Shown in pieces: positions 13,883-23,371 of a stretch of DNA of 64,000 bases. Numbering within the stretch: position 1 is the stretch's first letter; every line of letters starts with the position of its first letter. The stretch covers positions 36,669 to 100,668 of IMG/VR virus record IMGVR_UViG_3300020186_000396, one strand, 5' to 3'. Under the pieces are notes generated by a model. That model was not told the origin of the DNA. It did not search any database and saw only the letters and a program-made list of their open reading frames with translations. The stretch is from a virus. Made by a program: the position numbers and the translations under genes.

Positions 13883-15229
13883 ATGCCGCCTCCAACTAAA
13901 AAGCGCCCAAGAAAGCCAAATAAGAACAAGGATATTGAGGCTCTCCTTCAATTGAAGGATAGAACAAATGTTCAAACATCGATGTTCATCTGGGATCTTA
14001 TTGCTCTGAAGAAGGGTTTGAATGGTCGCGGTGACGTAGATCATCGCCTTCCACCATCACGAATTCATCAAAAACTGGATGCCAGCATTACCAGCCTCAT
14101 CAGCAAGCTCACTGGTCAGTATAGAGATCTCGCGCAAAATTCTTTACAAATTGTAAAACAGCAAGAGCAGCTGGCGGACACACTTTCTAAGAAAAAATCT
14201 GAGAAAAATAAAAACCAGACAGAGCCTCAAGCAGCTCCAGTGTCTACTCCGGCGGGCCCATCTTCTATGTTCGGTAATTTGGCTCCGGAACAAAAATCCG
14301 CGTCCGAGAACGTTGAATTTGTTACCGAGGCGACCAATCCATTTTCTCGTAGTTGGTACCGCATGAAGGCGCCTTTTACTTCATCGCCAGGTGCGCGTTT
14401 ACTTGAAGGTATTCTTTTTCGCCTTCTTGACCTGAAAAATGAAACGGAAGAGATGCAAGACGCCTGCGTCTCTACCAGCGCAAACGATGTTAATCGCCTG
14501 GTACAATCCAAAGAAAATTTCAATTATCATTTAGCTGCCGTTAACAAACAATATCTTCAGTATGCTAAAGAAACTGGGCAAACACCAAGCGGCGAAAATT
14601 TAGGCAACGAGTACGGGGCTATTCAATCTAAGTTTGACAATTACATGGCAGAGTTCCTGATTGCAAACTCTATAGCTGGTATCAGCGGCTCGTTCAAGCA
14701 TAGGTTTAAAGAGTTAGCAACCGTTTTTAAGAGTTCTCAAAATGATACTGATAGAAACGATATCCTCCAAAAAATGGATATCGTATACAAACAGCTTATA
14801 GCTTACATTAGATCTGAATTTCAGCTCAGTGTAAATAAGCCTTGGTCGACCATTAAAGAAGTTTACAGTTTAGGCCCAGTACCAATTCCTAAAGATATGG
14901 GAATGGCTAGTGATCCGGTATTAACTGGAAACGAAGATCAACTACAAACTCTTGCACATAATATTTTAAGTCGTCTTTTGAAAAAGAAAAGAATGGAACT
15001 TCCATTCTCTGACGCGAACGCTGGTATAAGATTGAAAGTTTTTCAGGTGCTAACAACTACAAGAAAATTGATCATTGACGTGATGAATAAGATTGAAAAG
15101 GGAGAACCAGAAACGCTTGGAAATTATATTCAACAGTTGAAATCCAAGAACGACGAGATAACCCGTTTAGTGACTACTCTTGCGGAATCAGTATCAAAAA
15201 TTAATGTAAAAGAAAAGAAGAAAAAATGA
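13883..15229 (+). CDS. Hypothetical protein, 448 aa
   Basis: Not recognised. The N-terminus is basic and Pro-rich (MPPPTKKRPRKPNKNK). Residues about 60-100 are helical, about 95-130 are a low-complexity Ala/Pro/Gln linker, and the remaining 310 residues are largely helical. The C-terminus is a Lys tail. The basic ends suggest DNA or virion association. I chose the ATG at 13883 over the adjacent in-frame TTG at 13880. It overlaps the next gene by ATGA. Confidence 0.7.
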   Translation: MPPPTKKRPRKPNKNKDIEALLQLKDRTNVQTSMFIWDLIALKKGLNGRGDVDHRLPPSRIHQKLDASITSLISKLTGQYRDLAQNSLQIVKQQEQLADTLSKKKSEKNKNQTEPQAAPVSTPAGPSSMFGNLAPEQKSASENVEFVTEATNPFSRSWYRMKAPFTSSPGARLLEGILFRLLDLKNETEEMQDACVSTSANDVNRLVQSKENFNYHLAAVNKQYLQYAKETGQTPSGENLGNEYGAIQSKFDNYMAEFLIANSIAGISGSFKHRFKELATVFKSSQNDTDRNDILQKMDIVYKQLIAYIRSEFQLSVNKPWSTIKEVYSLGPVPIPKDMGMASDPVLTGNEDQLQTLAHNILSRLLKKKRMELPFSDANAGIRLKVFQVLTTTRKLIIDVMNKIEKGEPETLGNYIQQLKSKNDEITRLVTTLAESVSKINVKEKKKK

Positions 15230-15417
15230 TTCTATCGCAGGATCCATTAGTTCTAAGGTCACGATTCATAGCGTCACTTCCTAATGATCCTGATATGAGA
15301 TTAAAGTTCAATGACAAACTCATCACTGTGTTTGTTACTAGTCAAGAAAAGGCTAAATTGATACCATCTATTTTTGATAATTTCGTAGTTAGAGTAATTT
15401 GCATATTAGGCCACTGA
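15226..15417 (+). CDS. Hypothetical protein, 63 aa
   Basis: Not recognised. It is a small, compact alpha/beta protein with start and stop both overlapping neighbouring genes as ATGA or TGATG. It may be a small partner of the DUF192 protein that follows. Confidence 0.6.
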   Translation: MILSQDPLVLRSRFIASLPNDPDMRLKFNDKLITVFVTSQEKAKLIPSIFDNFVVRVICILGH

Positions 15418-15806
15418 TGAATTTACTTGTTATCGGAGAACGAACATTTCCAACTATACTTGCTATCACACCGATGGAACAAGCTCAAGGGTTAATGTAT
15501 GTTAAAGCTAATCCTCCGATCATGTCGTTTGTATATGATGAACCAGAAATGAATAAGATCTGGATGAAGAATACCTTTGTTCCTCTTGATGTCATCTTCT
15601 GTAGGGCCGGTAAGATCGTTGCAATCTCCAGAGGAGAACCGCACTCTGAGGATCTGTTCGGTCCCGACTATCCAACGGATCTGATAGTAGAGATGCCTGA
15701 AGGAAGTGTGGAAAAGTACGATATCTGCATCGGAAACGACGTAAGACTTAAGTACGACGTCGCTAGTTTCGGCAAAAAGCTGTCCGCAAGATATCTATTG
15801 ACGTAG
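15417..15806 (+). CDS. DUF192 family protein, 129 aa
   Basis: The family pattern is visible: MEQAQGLMYVKANPPIMSFV, then IWMKNTFVPLDVIFCRAGKI and VAISRGEP, matching ERxxGLM...WMKNTxxPLDIIFxD. DUF192 proteins are small beta-barrels with no settled function, often secreted in bacteria. This one has no signal peptide. The ATG at 15417 overlaps the previous stop. An upstream in-frame start would overlap the small gene further. Confidence 0.8.
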   Translation: MNLLVIGERTFPTILAITPMEQAQGLMYVKANPPIMSFVYDEPEMNKIWMKNTFVPLDVIFCRAGKIVAISRGEPHSEDLFGPDYPTDLIVEMPEGSVEKYDICIGNDVRLKYDVASFGKKLSARYLLT

Positions 15807-15864
15807 CAAATTCTTTGAACTTCTTAGGGGTTGCGTGAAGTCAGATAGCTGTTAGGTTAGAGTC

Positions 15865-16917
15865 ATGCTCGATAGCGACTCCCTGATTGAAGCGGTCTCC
15901 AAAAACACTCCCGAGATTGAGGTCCTTAATCGCATTCTCTTCGGTTTAAAGATCCGCGCTAAGTGTACGGCTTATCGCCGCTGCCGCAACATCGACCTAT
16001 ATGACATCGTTCTTGGTGATGGCGCCCGAGTGCGTCAGATTGAGCGCTTCACACAGGAGATCGGTCTTAGCCTTCGTGCCAAGGCTCCGCCGATCGTTCG
16101 CCTCCTCCTTCAGGAGGGTATCGTTCGTCTTCAGGTGATCGCGACCGAGCCTGAGATCGTCGACTTTTGTGCTCGACGCAATGCGCTGCCTATGCCGAAG
16201 GCGTCTCTTCCATTCTATCTTGGAGAGACGCTCGACGACGGACCGCTTTGGCTCGACGTGCATACAGCACCGCACATTTTAGTTGCTGGAACTTCCGGTT
16301 CGGGCAAGAGCACGATCCTGCATTCTATCATCGGTAATGCGTTGTCGAATGATAACGTAGACATCTATCTGATGGATACGAAGAACATCGAATTCTCTTC
16401 GTACGCTGATCTCGAACGATATAACATCAATATCGATACGACGTATCAGGAGTGCCTGGAAACTCTCCAGAAGGTGTACCTCCAGATGGAGGAGACGTAC
16501 GTGATGATGCGCGTGAACGGATTGCCTAGCAATTACTTTGCCAATGCAAACTGTAAACATTCGTACAAGTTAATTGTGATTGATGAATTTGCTGATTTAA
16601 TCATGCAGGATAACAACGACGAGCTTCACGATTTGGTTTGCAAGATTGCTCAGAAAGGCCGCGCCGCTGGAATTCATTTTGTGCTTGCTACACAACGTCC
16701 TTCTGTCGAGATCCTGCGTGGTACAATCAAAGCTAACTTCCCCACTCGCATTTCCTGCCGAGTTGCGTCTCGCGTAGATTCCAATGTTATTATCGACAGC
16801 CCCCAAGCTCACGCTCTACTTGGCAAAGGTGATGCGCTGATTAAGTCAGCTACGCATGACCTTGTTAGATTTCAGGCGGCGTACGCGACTGCCGAAGCAA
16901 ATATCGAGAACACATGA
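15865..16917 (+). CDS. FtsK/SpoIIIE-like DNA translocase ATPase, 350 aa
   Basis: Residues about 136-150 contain HILVAGTSGSGKST (Walker A). A Walker B stretch YKLIVIDEFADLI lies near 235, followed by the FtsK-type GRAAGIHFVLATQRPS region and IKANFPTRISCRVASRVDS. That order is typical of the FtsK motor domain, which pumps double-stranded DNA. It lacks the membrane segments and gamma domain of bacterial FtsK. It is separate from the terminase at 58222, so it may serve DNA segregation, nucleoid-like compartment transport or conjugation-like transfer rather than packaging. Confidence 0.85.
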   Translation: MLDSDSLIEAVSKNTPEIEVLNRILFGLKIRAKCTAYRRCRNIDLYDIVLGDGARVRQIERFTQEIGLSLRAKAPPIVRLLLQEGIVRLQVIATEPEIVDFCARRNALPMPKASLPFYLGETLDDGPLWLDVHTAPHILVAGTSGSGKSTILHSIIGNALSNDNVDIYLMDTKNIEFSSYADLERYNINIDTTYQECLETLQKVYLQMEETYVMMRVNGLPSNYFANANCKHSYKLIVIDEFADLIMQDNNDELHDLVCKIAQKGRAAGIHFVLATQRPSVEILRGTIKANFPTRISCRVASRVDSNVIIDSPQAHALLGKGDALIKSATHDLVRFQAAYATAEANIENT

Positions 16918-18383
16918 AAGATGTAGTCGAAAAACTAAAAGCCAAAGGTAATTTAGTAAATTACAATGATATCGACGCGGTCATTGTTCGTTTTCTAGAA
17001 GTTAGAAGCGATACCGTTTCTTTTTTCTGTCGTAAAGCTTACAATGATGTGAATCCTGTTTCCCTTGCGGCATTCAAGGAGGTTCTCAAAGAGGACCTCC
17101 GTAATGCTCTCATTTCGTTTATCAACGCAGGCCATGGCATTACGCCGGATGGCGTGCGCAGCTATTTGTCGCTGTGCGTCAAAAGCGCCGCGACCAAGGC
17201 AGCTTCCGAAAACAAACGGACAATTCACATTTGTCCGGGATGTAAATACCTTGGGCGAACTCAATCGGTTGAATACAGAGATAAGTTTTTCATCTGCCAT
17301 ACTTGCCAATCGGATTTGGTATCTGGTGAAGACAAACAACGTCTGAATATGTACAAGACGTTTTCGGTTCATTCCAAAAAGGGATACCGATGTTTGGATT
17401 GCGATCGGTTTATTCCGCAATCGCAAGAAGGCATCACTGTTGTTACATGCCCGTATCCCGATTGTATCTACACTGGAAAAAGCTCTGAACTTGAGCCGAT
17501 GAGGCATCCTTCTATCAAGGGATCTGCTGATTCGATGGAATCGCTTTGTCTTGATTCTCCAGCGATGGGCGGAGGTCAGGACAACTCCTCGATCATGAAG
17601 GACTTGTTAACCGACTCTGGCGCCCGCTCTGGCTCACGCGGCGAACGAATGGGCCAGACTTACGCGCTGAAAGACAGCGTTGTAAGCAGCTCTATGCAGG
17701 TGAAAGAAGATATTCAAACTCAGATGAATATCCTTCTCAAAACGATCGCCGATCAGAAGAGCGCTCTTGCGTATCGTAGTAATGACTCGACTCTTCTTCT
17801 GAAGACACTGATGTACAACGCGTACGAAAACATCATTGCGGCTAACCCCGAAGAGATGATTGCGTATCTCGTGCATGAGAACCGCAATGGTGGTTTTCAG
17901 CATAAGATTTTTCAAGAATTCATCAGCCTGCTCGACAAGAGTTTACCGTTCAAATTCGTTAAGAACGGAAAGCATTTCGAAATCAAGACGTTACTTGATC
18001 CGAGCCTATGTATTTTCCCGGGTGAAAGCGTTTTCACTACGGAGGTTACGAACGAAGCGATCATAGAAAACAAAACTGAAGAGCTATACGTGGGAGCCAG
18101 AAAGGGTTTCTACTGCAAGTCGTATTACATTGGTAAGCTGCTTGATGTAAAGATCGCCGCTACCGATGAAGATGTGACGAAGCACGTTAAAGAATACACA
18201 TTCTTTCGCATTATGTTGAACAAGGGTGCCGTTCCGACAGGAACCAGCGTTCGTGTCCGGCATTTACGCGTTCCTCCGCACTATCAGATGGGTGGGATGG
18301 TTCACCTCAATCGTATTCGGCGCAACATCGTTGACAAGGTTTTCCTGACTCTGAACGGCAAGAAGAGGGAGCCGAAGCGATGA
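16914..18383 (+). CDS. Multi-zinc-ribbon protein of unknown function, 489 aa
   Basis: Residues about 103-185 hold two zinc ribbons (CPGCKYLG...CHTC and CLDC...CPYPDC). A Gly/Ser-rich linker follows, then a C-terminal region of about 230 residues with helical and beta segments. Zinc ribbons of this kind occur in late transcription factors and in replication or packaging accessories. Its start overlaps the FtsK-like gene by ATGA, suggesting a partner role for that ATPase. No catalytic motif is recognised. Confidence 0.7.
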   Translation: MKDVVEKLKAKGNLVNYNDIDAVIVRFLEVRSDTVSFFCRKAYNDVNPVSLAAFKEVLKEDLRNALISFINAGHGITPDGVRSYLSLCVKSAATKAASENKRTIHICPGCKYLGRTQSVEYRDKFFICHTCQSDLVSGEDKQRLNMYKTFSVHSKKGYRCLDCDRFIPQSQEGITVVTCPYPDCIYTGKSSELEPMRHPSIKGSADSMESLCLDSPAMGGGQDNSSIMKDLLTDSGARSGSRGERMGQTYALKDSVVSSSMQVKEDIQTQMNILLKTIADQKSALAYRSNDSTLLLKTLMYNAYENIIAANPEEMIAYLVHENRNGGFQHKIFQEFISLLDKSLPFKFVKNGKHFEIKTLLDPSLCIFPGESVFTTEVTNEAIIENKTEELYVGARKGFYCKSYYIGKLLDVKIAATDEDVTKHVKEYTFFRIMLNKGAVPTGTSVRVRHLRVPPHYQMGGMVHLNRIRRNIVDKVFLTLNGKKREPKR

Positions 18384-18610
18384 GCGCATTTACGAATGAA
18401 CTTCTGAAAAAAGCAAACCTCGAACTAGCTAAGCTAAAAGATGTTTTAGCAGACCACGGTATTAATCATTGCTTTTGCGGAGAGTATGAAAAATCTAGTG
18501 AACTCGATGAGGATGGTGAACCGGAACGCAGCGAGTTTGATAGAGGTTGGGTAAAGTATTTCCATCCAAAATGCTATAAAGCTAATGGCGGTATTAAACC
18601 TAAAGATTGA
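18380..18610 (+). CDS. Small Cys/His protein, 76 aa
   Basis: An N-terminal helix is followed by HCFCGEYEK and, after an acidic loop, FHPKCYK, a likely single zinc site made of CxC and HxxC. The start overlaps the zinc-ribbon gene by ATGA. Its last 37 bases overlap the convergent minus-strand gene. The function is not known. Confidence 0.65.
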   Translation: MSAFTNELLKKANLELAKLKDVLADHGINHCFCGEYEKSSELDEDGEPERSEFDRGWVKYFHPKCYKANGGIKPKD

Positions 18611-19005
18611 GGTGCCATTGCCGTTTTAGTTTGTGTTACGAGATACTGGTAATTATCTGACAGTTCCTCAAACAGTCGCCATTTGCGACTGATGAGTGTG
18701 TAGCATCGATAATAAGAAGATCTCGCTAACGTGTGATAATAGTCTTCAGACGCCCCATTCAGGGAGGCGGGGAACATGCTTTCTGAAAAGAAAAGCCAGT
18801 CCCCTATGTTCTGGAAGCCCGAGAAGTCCTGACGCTCCCTCGCTTCGGCGTAGAGGAGCGTCACGCTTTCTTGTGAAAAGTCAAACTCGGCAGACGTGTA
18901 TCTTTTAAAGATGCTCGTAATATAGGCTTTCGTGTCGTTCTGGCACGAAACGGTCTCTAGTTTTTGGTTAAGAAAGTCTAATAGATTTATTTTTGTAATG
19001 AGCAT
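18574..19005 (-). CDS. Hypothetical protein, 143 aa
   Basis: Not recognised. It is a soluble helical protein (MLITKINLLDFLNQKLETVS) rich in aromatic residues in the middle (EDYYHTLARSSYYRCYTLIS). It runs opposite to its neighbours and is divergent from topoisomerase, with an 84-bp AT-rich intergenic region that must hold both promoters. Confidence 0.6.
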   Translation of the reverse strand: MLITKINLLDFLNQKLETVSCQNDTKAYITSIFKRYTSAEFDFSQESVTLLYAEARERQDFSGFQNIGDWLFFSESMFPASLNGASEDYYHTLARSSYYRCYTLISRKWRLFEELSDNYQYLVTQTKTAMAPQSLGLIPPLAL

Positions 19006-19089
19006 GGCGTAAGTTGTCGAGTAGGAAATTGTGGGAGCCAGCTTTATCGTTCGACATTAATATACATTAATAATGCAAGGACCAACGCT

Positions 19090-20829
19090 ATGAAAACTTT
19101 AGTAATTGTGGAATCGCCAGCAAAAGGTAAAACGATTTCCAAATACCTCGGCCCTGATTATACAGTCATCGCTTGTTATGGTCACGTCGTTGACCTTGCT
19201 AAAGGTGGGAAGTTCGGTATCGGTGTAGATTTACTAAATAATCTAGCTCCTCGATACATGATTATGGATGATAAGAAAGAAGTTTTCGACAAGATCGTTA
19301 ACGCTAGTGAGACATGCGATCAGATTTATCTCGCATCCGACCCTGATCGTGAAGGTGAAGCTATTGCTCAGCATTTGTTCACGCGTTTGGCGTCGACTGG
19401 AAAACCAATTAAGCGTATTGCATTCCATGAAATAACAAAGACCGAAATCCTTAAAGCCGTTGCAGCGCCACGTGACATCGATTTGAAATTGTTTAAGGCA
19501 CAGCAGGCTCGCCGCATTCTTGATCGCCTCGTTGGATTTATGGTGTCGCCATTTTTGATGAACGTGTTCGGTCAGACCATGTCAGCCGGGCGAGTTCAAT
19601 CAGTAGCGGTTCGCATGATTGCCGATCGTGAAATCGCAATAAAGAATTTCGTGCCGGTTGAGTTTTGGAATGTATTTGCAGACCTGACCACACCAGCTGG
19701 CGAAAAGATGCGCGTCAAGTATGCCACGGCATTAGGTAACAAGGCCGATACCGATGCGGTCCTGGCAAAGCTTACAGGGCATCCGTTTGTGGTCAGCGCT
19801 GTCATTCGCAAGCCTAAGAAGGAAAGTCCACCGCCACCGCTGACAACCCTAATGATGCAACAGATCATGTCTAAGAAACATGGGTTCAGCGCCGAACAAA
19901 CGATGCAGGCTGCACAAGCGTGTTATGAAAGCGGGTATACGACTTACATTAGAACCGACTCTGTTAGACTCGGCGACGATGCTGTAAAATCCATTCGACA
20001 ATACATCAAAACAACCGGATACTCGCTACCAGCCAAGGCTATAGTTTATGAGTGCAAGACTACCGCCGCTGACAGCCATGAAGCTATTCGTTGTACGAAC
20101 GTCAACACTGATCCGGCAACGTGCATGCTTACCGGTAACGATAAAATTCTGTACGACGTAATCTGGAGATATTCCGTGGCTTGCCAAATGGAACAGGCCG
20201 TGTTCGATACGATGGAAGTACAAGTTACTTGTAATGGCGAACTGTTTAAGATTACTGGTAAAACACTTTCTACTAAAGGATTTTTCGAAGTCCTAGGCCT
20301 TCCTCCGAAGGATAAGTTCGATATTCCTAACCTTAATAAAGGCGATTCATTTACCTTGAATAAGGTCGTGCCAGAACAAAAAGCAACTCAGCATCCGCCT
20401 CGTTTTACAGAAGCTAACTTGATCAAAGAGCTTGATGCAAGACAGATCGGCCGCTCATCTACGATGGCAACTATTCTGAAAAACATCAACGCTCGCAATT
20501 ACGTTGTCAAGAATGGTAATACGTATCATCCGACCGACCTAGGACTTCAAGTAACGGCAATGCTAAACAAATCGTTTGGATTTGTTAATTTTGATTACTC
20601 AGCCGCTATGGAAGCTAATCTTGATAAGATTGCGGCCGGTGAAGCCGATTACGATACTGTTATGACTGAGTTCTTTTCTTTATTCTCTAAAGAATTGAAG
20701 TCAGCAATAAACGGCGAGAATAAGATATGTTGTGAACGGTGTAATGGAATAATGGTAGAGCGTGATGGTTCTCGCGGTAAATTCCTATCATGTGCAGGTT
20801 GCAGAAACAGTCAGAACATTGCGGCGTGA
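19090..20829 (+). CDS. topA: DNA topoisomerase I (type IA), 579 aa
   Basis: The TOPRIM domain starts LVIVESPAKGKTISKYLG and has DPDREGEAIAQHL. The strand-passage domain holds FHEITKTEI and the catalytic Tyr286 in GYTTYIRTDS. The family landmarks SAGRVQSVAVRMI and LIKELDARQIGRSSTMATIL follow. Only one C-terminal zinc ribbon is present (CERCNGIM...CAGC), against three to five in E. coli TopA, so the enzyme is a shortened form. It relaxes negative supercoils by single-strand passage. The start at 19090 follows an AAGGA sequence. Confidence 0.95.
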   Translation: MKTLVIVESPAKGKTISKYLGPDYTVIACYGHVVDLAKGGKFGIGVDLLNNLAPRYMIMDDKKEVFDKIVNASETCDQIYLASDPDREGEAIAQHLFTRLASTGKPIKRIAFHEITKTEILKAVAAPRDIDLKLFKAQQARRILDRLVGFMVSPFLMNVFGQTMSAGRVQSVAVRMIADREIAIKNFVPVEFWNVFADLTTPAGEKMRVKYATALGNKADTDAVLAKLTGHPFVVSAVIRKPKKESPPPPLTTLMMQQIMSKKHGFSAEQTMQAAQACYESGYTTYIRTDSVRLGDDAVKSIRQYIKTTGYSLPAKAIVYECKTTAADSHEAIRCTNVNTDPATCMLTGNDKILYDVIWRYSVACQMEQAVFDTMEVQVTCNGELFKITGKTLSTKGFFEVLGLPPKDKFDIPNLNKGDSFTLNKVVPEQKATQHPPRFTEANLIKELDARQIGRSSTMATILKNINARNYVVKNGNTYHPTDLGLQVTAMLNKSFGFVNFDYSAAMEANLDKIAAGEADYDTVMTEFFSLFSKELKSAINGENKICCERCNGIMVERDGSRGKFLSCAGCRNSQNIAA

Positions 20830-20864
20830 CGATATAGATCATCCTGTAAGGATGGGTATGTAAG

Positions 20865-21491
20865 ATGAGTAATATTCGTATGAAAAAGCCCACTATGGAA
20901 GAGCTAGATAAACAGGAGAGTTTAACGCCTGAACGGCTAAAAAGCCTAACTAGTACCGCTGTAGTGGCAGTACGCGTCGCCGGTCCATTTTCTGCGGAGG
21001 TAACTCCGCAACCTAAGTCAGGAATCGCTGCATTAGTAAACTGGACGCATGATAATTTTGCGTATACGTACCTTCAACACGTTGATAAAAATATCAAGCT
21101 GATCAATAACAGAATTGTTATTGATGGGCAGTTTATGCACTTCTGTGATATCAAGAAATTAAAAGTAGAATGTATTCATACAGATGCTCTTATCTCTTGG
21201 CGGTCAGAAACTGGTGTTGAAAAATTCCTAGCTCAGGGTGTTTTTAAAATTTCAGCTAAAGGCTTTTCTTTCTTACATGGAGCACTGTTTAATAACGGAG
21301 TTCAGACAGAAGAAGAAGAAGTGTTTCATTTCGTCATTGTTAATGAACGTGACATGTATAAGTATTTGAAATTACGAAACGATTTTGACAGCTGGATAAA
21401 GGAGAGAGAGGGACTTCAGGAGAAGTCTGCTAATGGGAGCATGAGGAAGATTGCAGGTCTAGATCGTTACGCCGCAAAAATAAAAAAATAG
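20865..21491 (+). CDS. Hypothetical protein, 208 aa
   Basis: Not recognised. The ORF begins MSNIRMKKPTMEELDKQESL and has an alpha/beta core followed by a charged C-terminal helix. The 35-bp upstream gap contains GATATAGATCA, which recurs before the bS21-like gene, so these two genes may share a promoter type. Confidence 0.65.
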   Translation: MSNIRMKKPTMEELDKQESLTPERLKSLTSTAVVAVRVAGPFSAEVTPQPKSGIAALVNWTHDNFAYTYLQHVDKNIKLINNRIVIDGQFMHFCDIKKLKVECIHTDALISWRSETGVEKFLAQGVFKISAKGFSFLHGALFNNGVQTEEEEVFHFVIVNERDMYKYLKLRNDFDSWIKEREGLQEKSANGSMRKIAGLDRYAAKIKK

Positions 21492-21549
21492 CGGCTGATA
21501 TAGATCAGTGTGGGTGCTCATTGAGCATTGAACGAGGTTATTGTTACGT

Positions 21550-21912
21550 ATGAAAAATAATAATAGGCAAAACGGCAGAAACAACAAATATAACCCGAAG
21601 GGAGGTGAAATTATTGCGAACTCGTCACGCAGCTATCCGACAGACGCTGTCCAAGCAATCCCGTTAGAGGTAACGGTATACAACAACTTTGACAAAGCGT
21701 TTAGAGCTTTTCGTGCTCTTGTCCAGAAAGAGAGGATTCTTTCTCTCTACAAGGAGAAGCAGTCGTTCGAGAAGCGTTCGGATAAACGCCGCAGGAAGCG
21801 CAATGAAATGCGCCGTAAGATGTTTGAGATCGAAATGAAACAAAACCGCCCGGCCGAAGAGCGAAAGCCCCGTAAGCGTGACGGTGAGACAGAAGAAGAA
21901 ACGGTAAGATAA
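21550..21912 (+). CDS. rpsU: Ribosomal protein bS21 homologue with N- and C-terminal extensions, 120 aa
   Basis: The middle of the protein (residues about 37-95) fits bS21: PLEVTVYNNFDKAFRAFRAL, then an EKRSDKRRRKRNEMRRKMFE basic helix. This is the family pattern of V-V--NE--DKALR-FKR followed by YEKPSxKRKRKxxxAxRR. bS21 sits on the 30S platform near the anti-Shine-Dalgarno sequence and influences initiation. The first 35 residues, rich in Asn and Gly, and an acidic tail are not in the bacterial protein. It should replace or compete with the host protein on 30S subunits. A near-perfect Shine-Dalgarno sequence lies inside the gene. Confidence 0.8.
   Translation: MKNNNRQNGRNNKYNPKGGEIIANSSRSYPTDAVQAIPLEVTVYNNFDKAFRAFRALVQKERILSLYKEKQSFEKRSDKRRRKRNEMRRKMFEIEMKQNRPAEERKPRKRDGETEEETVR
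21598..21608 (+). promoter_or_regulatory. Internal Shine-Dalgarno-like sequence AAGGGAGGTGA
   Basis: This is close to the complement of the 16S rRNA 3' end (AAGGAGGTGA with one extra G). It lies 48 bases inside the bS21-like gene, just before in-frame ATT codons at 21610 and 21613. It may mark an internal start or a site for self-control by bS21. Confidence 0.45.
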
Positions 21913-21913
21913 T

Positions 21914-22402
21914 ATGGTTCAGCGCGTCAGAAATCCAAATCGAAATTTACCACGGCCTCAAGTTCCGTATATCCCGGAATACCGTCGCCATGGCGTGCGC
22001 CCTGTGCCGATTGATGAGCAAGGGCGTGTCGACGAAGAACAATTGGAATATGACGATGAGCCTGCCTCGTTCCGAGGCGGGCTCCCGCTGAGCGTTGGTG
22101 ATCATAATGAAGCATCTTTTTTGGTTGATGGAAATAATGAATCTGAGTACGAAGTACCAGAGCCGGTCCCTCAGCGCCAACGTGGACCTAGACAATCTCA
22201 TTCACGAAATTCTCCAAAGACACCGGGCCAAATAGCCCCAGGTGAATATCTTTTACTAGTGAACGGACAAGTCGTCGGTTCTGGTTCAGAAGAACACGTG
22301 AAGAAAGCCGTTACATCTCTGATTTATAATCAATCGCTGAATCCTAGTGACATGATTGTATTGAAGCGCATGGAGGTTGATTTTGGTGTCACCCTCAAAT
22401 AA
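21914..22402 (+). CDS. Hypothetical protein with disordered N-terminus, 162 aa
   Basis: Not recognised. The first 105 residues are rich in Pro, Arg and Glu (NPNRNLPRPQVPYIPEYRR) and probably disordered. The last 55 (GEYLLLVNGQVVGSGSEEHV) form a small folded domain that looks like a sensor or tail module. It starts one base after the bS21 stop and so is probably co-expressed. Confidence 0.65.
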   Translation: MVQRVRNPNRNLPRPQVPYIPEYRRHGVRPVPIDEQGRVDEEQLEYDDEPASFRGGLPLSVGDHNEASFLVDGNNESEYEVPEPVPQRQRGPRQSHSRNSPKTPGQIAPGEYLLLVNGQVVGSGSEEHVKKAVTSLIYNQSLNPSDMIVLKRMEVDFGVTLK

Positions 22403-23045
22403 TTGTATCTGCGCAAACGATCCTAATCAAGGTATGGTTGAGGGCTGCCCTCAGCACGACCCGCCAGCAGTTCCTACTCGTAAAGCTTCTGACGTTATAT
22501 TGTCAATCGAGCGTCGATTCGACGTTCTGCTGCAAACAGCGACTAATTCGGACAACAATACCAAACTTCTTCTTGGTAGAATGAATCGGATTTGCTCGTT
22601 ATTGGAAAGCATTGATACCCAATTAAAGTTGGGTAACGGAGCAGAGCCAGAACCTGAAATAGATCATCTTTCATATCTTCCAGAAATCGAAGTAGAAACG
22701 TCTCCTAAGGGTTATCGCCGAACAGCCAGGCCAGAGACATATTCTGATGAAAAGTCAGCTAGGGTCATACCAACCCAACAGAAGATATTTGATCCGAGCG
22801 GTAAGTCTGTGTATATGGCAGAAGTTGAAATTTTCAATGCCGCAGATCGCTCTTTAGTAACAAAGTTGCGATCTACTGCTGGGGGTAAATGGCAATTACC
22901 GTTAGCTCCAGGCGATTATATTGTTACGATTTTGAAACGTCCAAACGGGACTCGTAATAAGATGACTTATTCGAATAATTTTTCCGTAAAAGAAACGGAC
23001 GGACCTATAGAACTAGAGTCAGCCAAATTAGAGCTTGAAAAATGA
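22386..23045 (+). CDS. Hypothetical protein with C-terminal Ig/CNA-B-like domain, 219 aa
   Basis: GGAGG at 22372-22376 sits 9 nt before the GTG at 22386; an in-frame TTG at 22383 is also possible. The N-terminus has a Cys pair (CICANDP...CPQH). The last 85 residues (AEVEIFNAADRSLVTKL...GKWQLPLAPGDYIVTIL) follow the carboxypeptidase-regulatory or CNA-B-like beta-sandwich pattern common in virion decoration and adhesion proteins. A structural role is inferred. Confidence 0.6.
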   Translation: MSPSNNCICANDPNQGMVEGCPQHDPPAVPTRKASDVILSIERRFDVLLQTATNSDNNTKLLLGRMNRICSLLESIDTQLKLGNGAEPEPEIDHLSYLPEIEVETSPKGYRRTARPETYSDEKSARVIPTQQKIFDPSGKSVYMAEVEIFNAADRSLVTKLRSTAGGKWQLPLAPGDYIVTILKRPNGTRNKMTYSNNFSVKETDGPIELESAKLELEK

Positions 23046-23371
23046 CAGACGGTTACGGCTCTAGGGAATTATTGGATTTAGTTATTGAGCAAACGAAAAT
23101 TGTTCAGAGACTGTCTGATATTAATGAAGAGATTAGTAATTTGCCAAAGATTCCTAAAGACATGGGATCATGGATGGACTCTCTCCCCGATTTGGATGCT
23201 CCAGCTAGTGAACGATTCAAAATTACGGATTTGAAAAAGCTTACTAAGCTGACCAAAGAATATAATAAGTTAAAGCTCAAGGAAGAAAGCAATACTACAA
23301 AGCTGCGTTTGGCCCTCATAGATAACGCGCTGCTTACGACAAACGAGTGCCTTAAGGATAAAGATGTCTAA
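23042..23371 (+). CDS. Hypothetical helical protein, 109 aa
   Basis: Not recognised. It is mostly charged helices with a Pro-containing hinge (NLPKIPKDMGSWMDSLPDL). The start overlaps the previous stop as ATGA and the end overlaps the methyltransferase gene by 8 nt. Confidence 0.65.
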   Translation: MTDGYGSRELLDLVIEQTKIVQRLSDINEEISNLPKIPKDMGSWMDSLPDLDAPASERFKITDLKKLTKLTKEYNKLKLKEESNTTKLRLALIDNALLTTNECLKDKDV

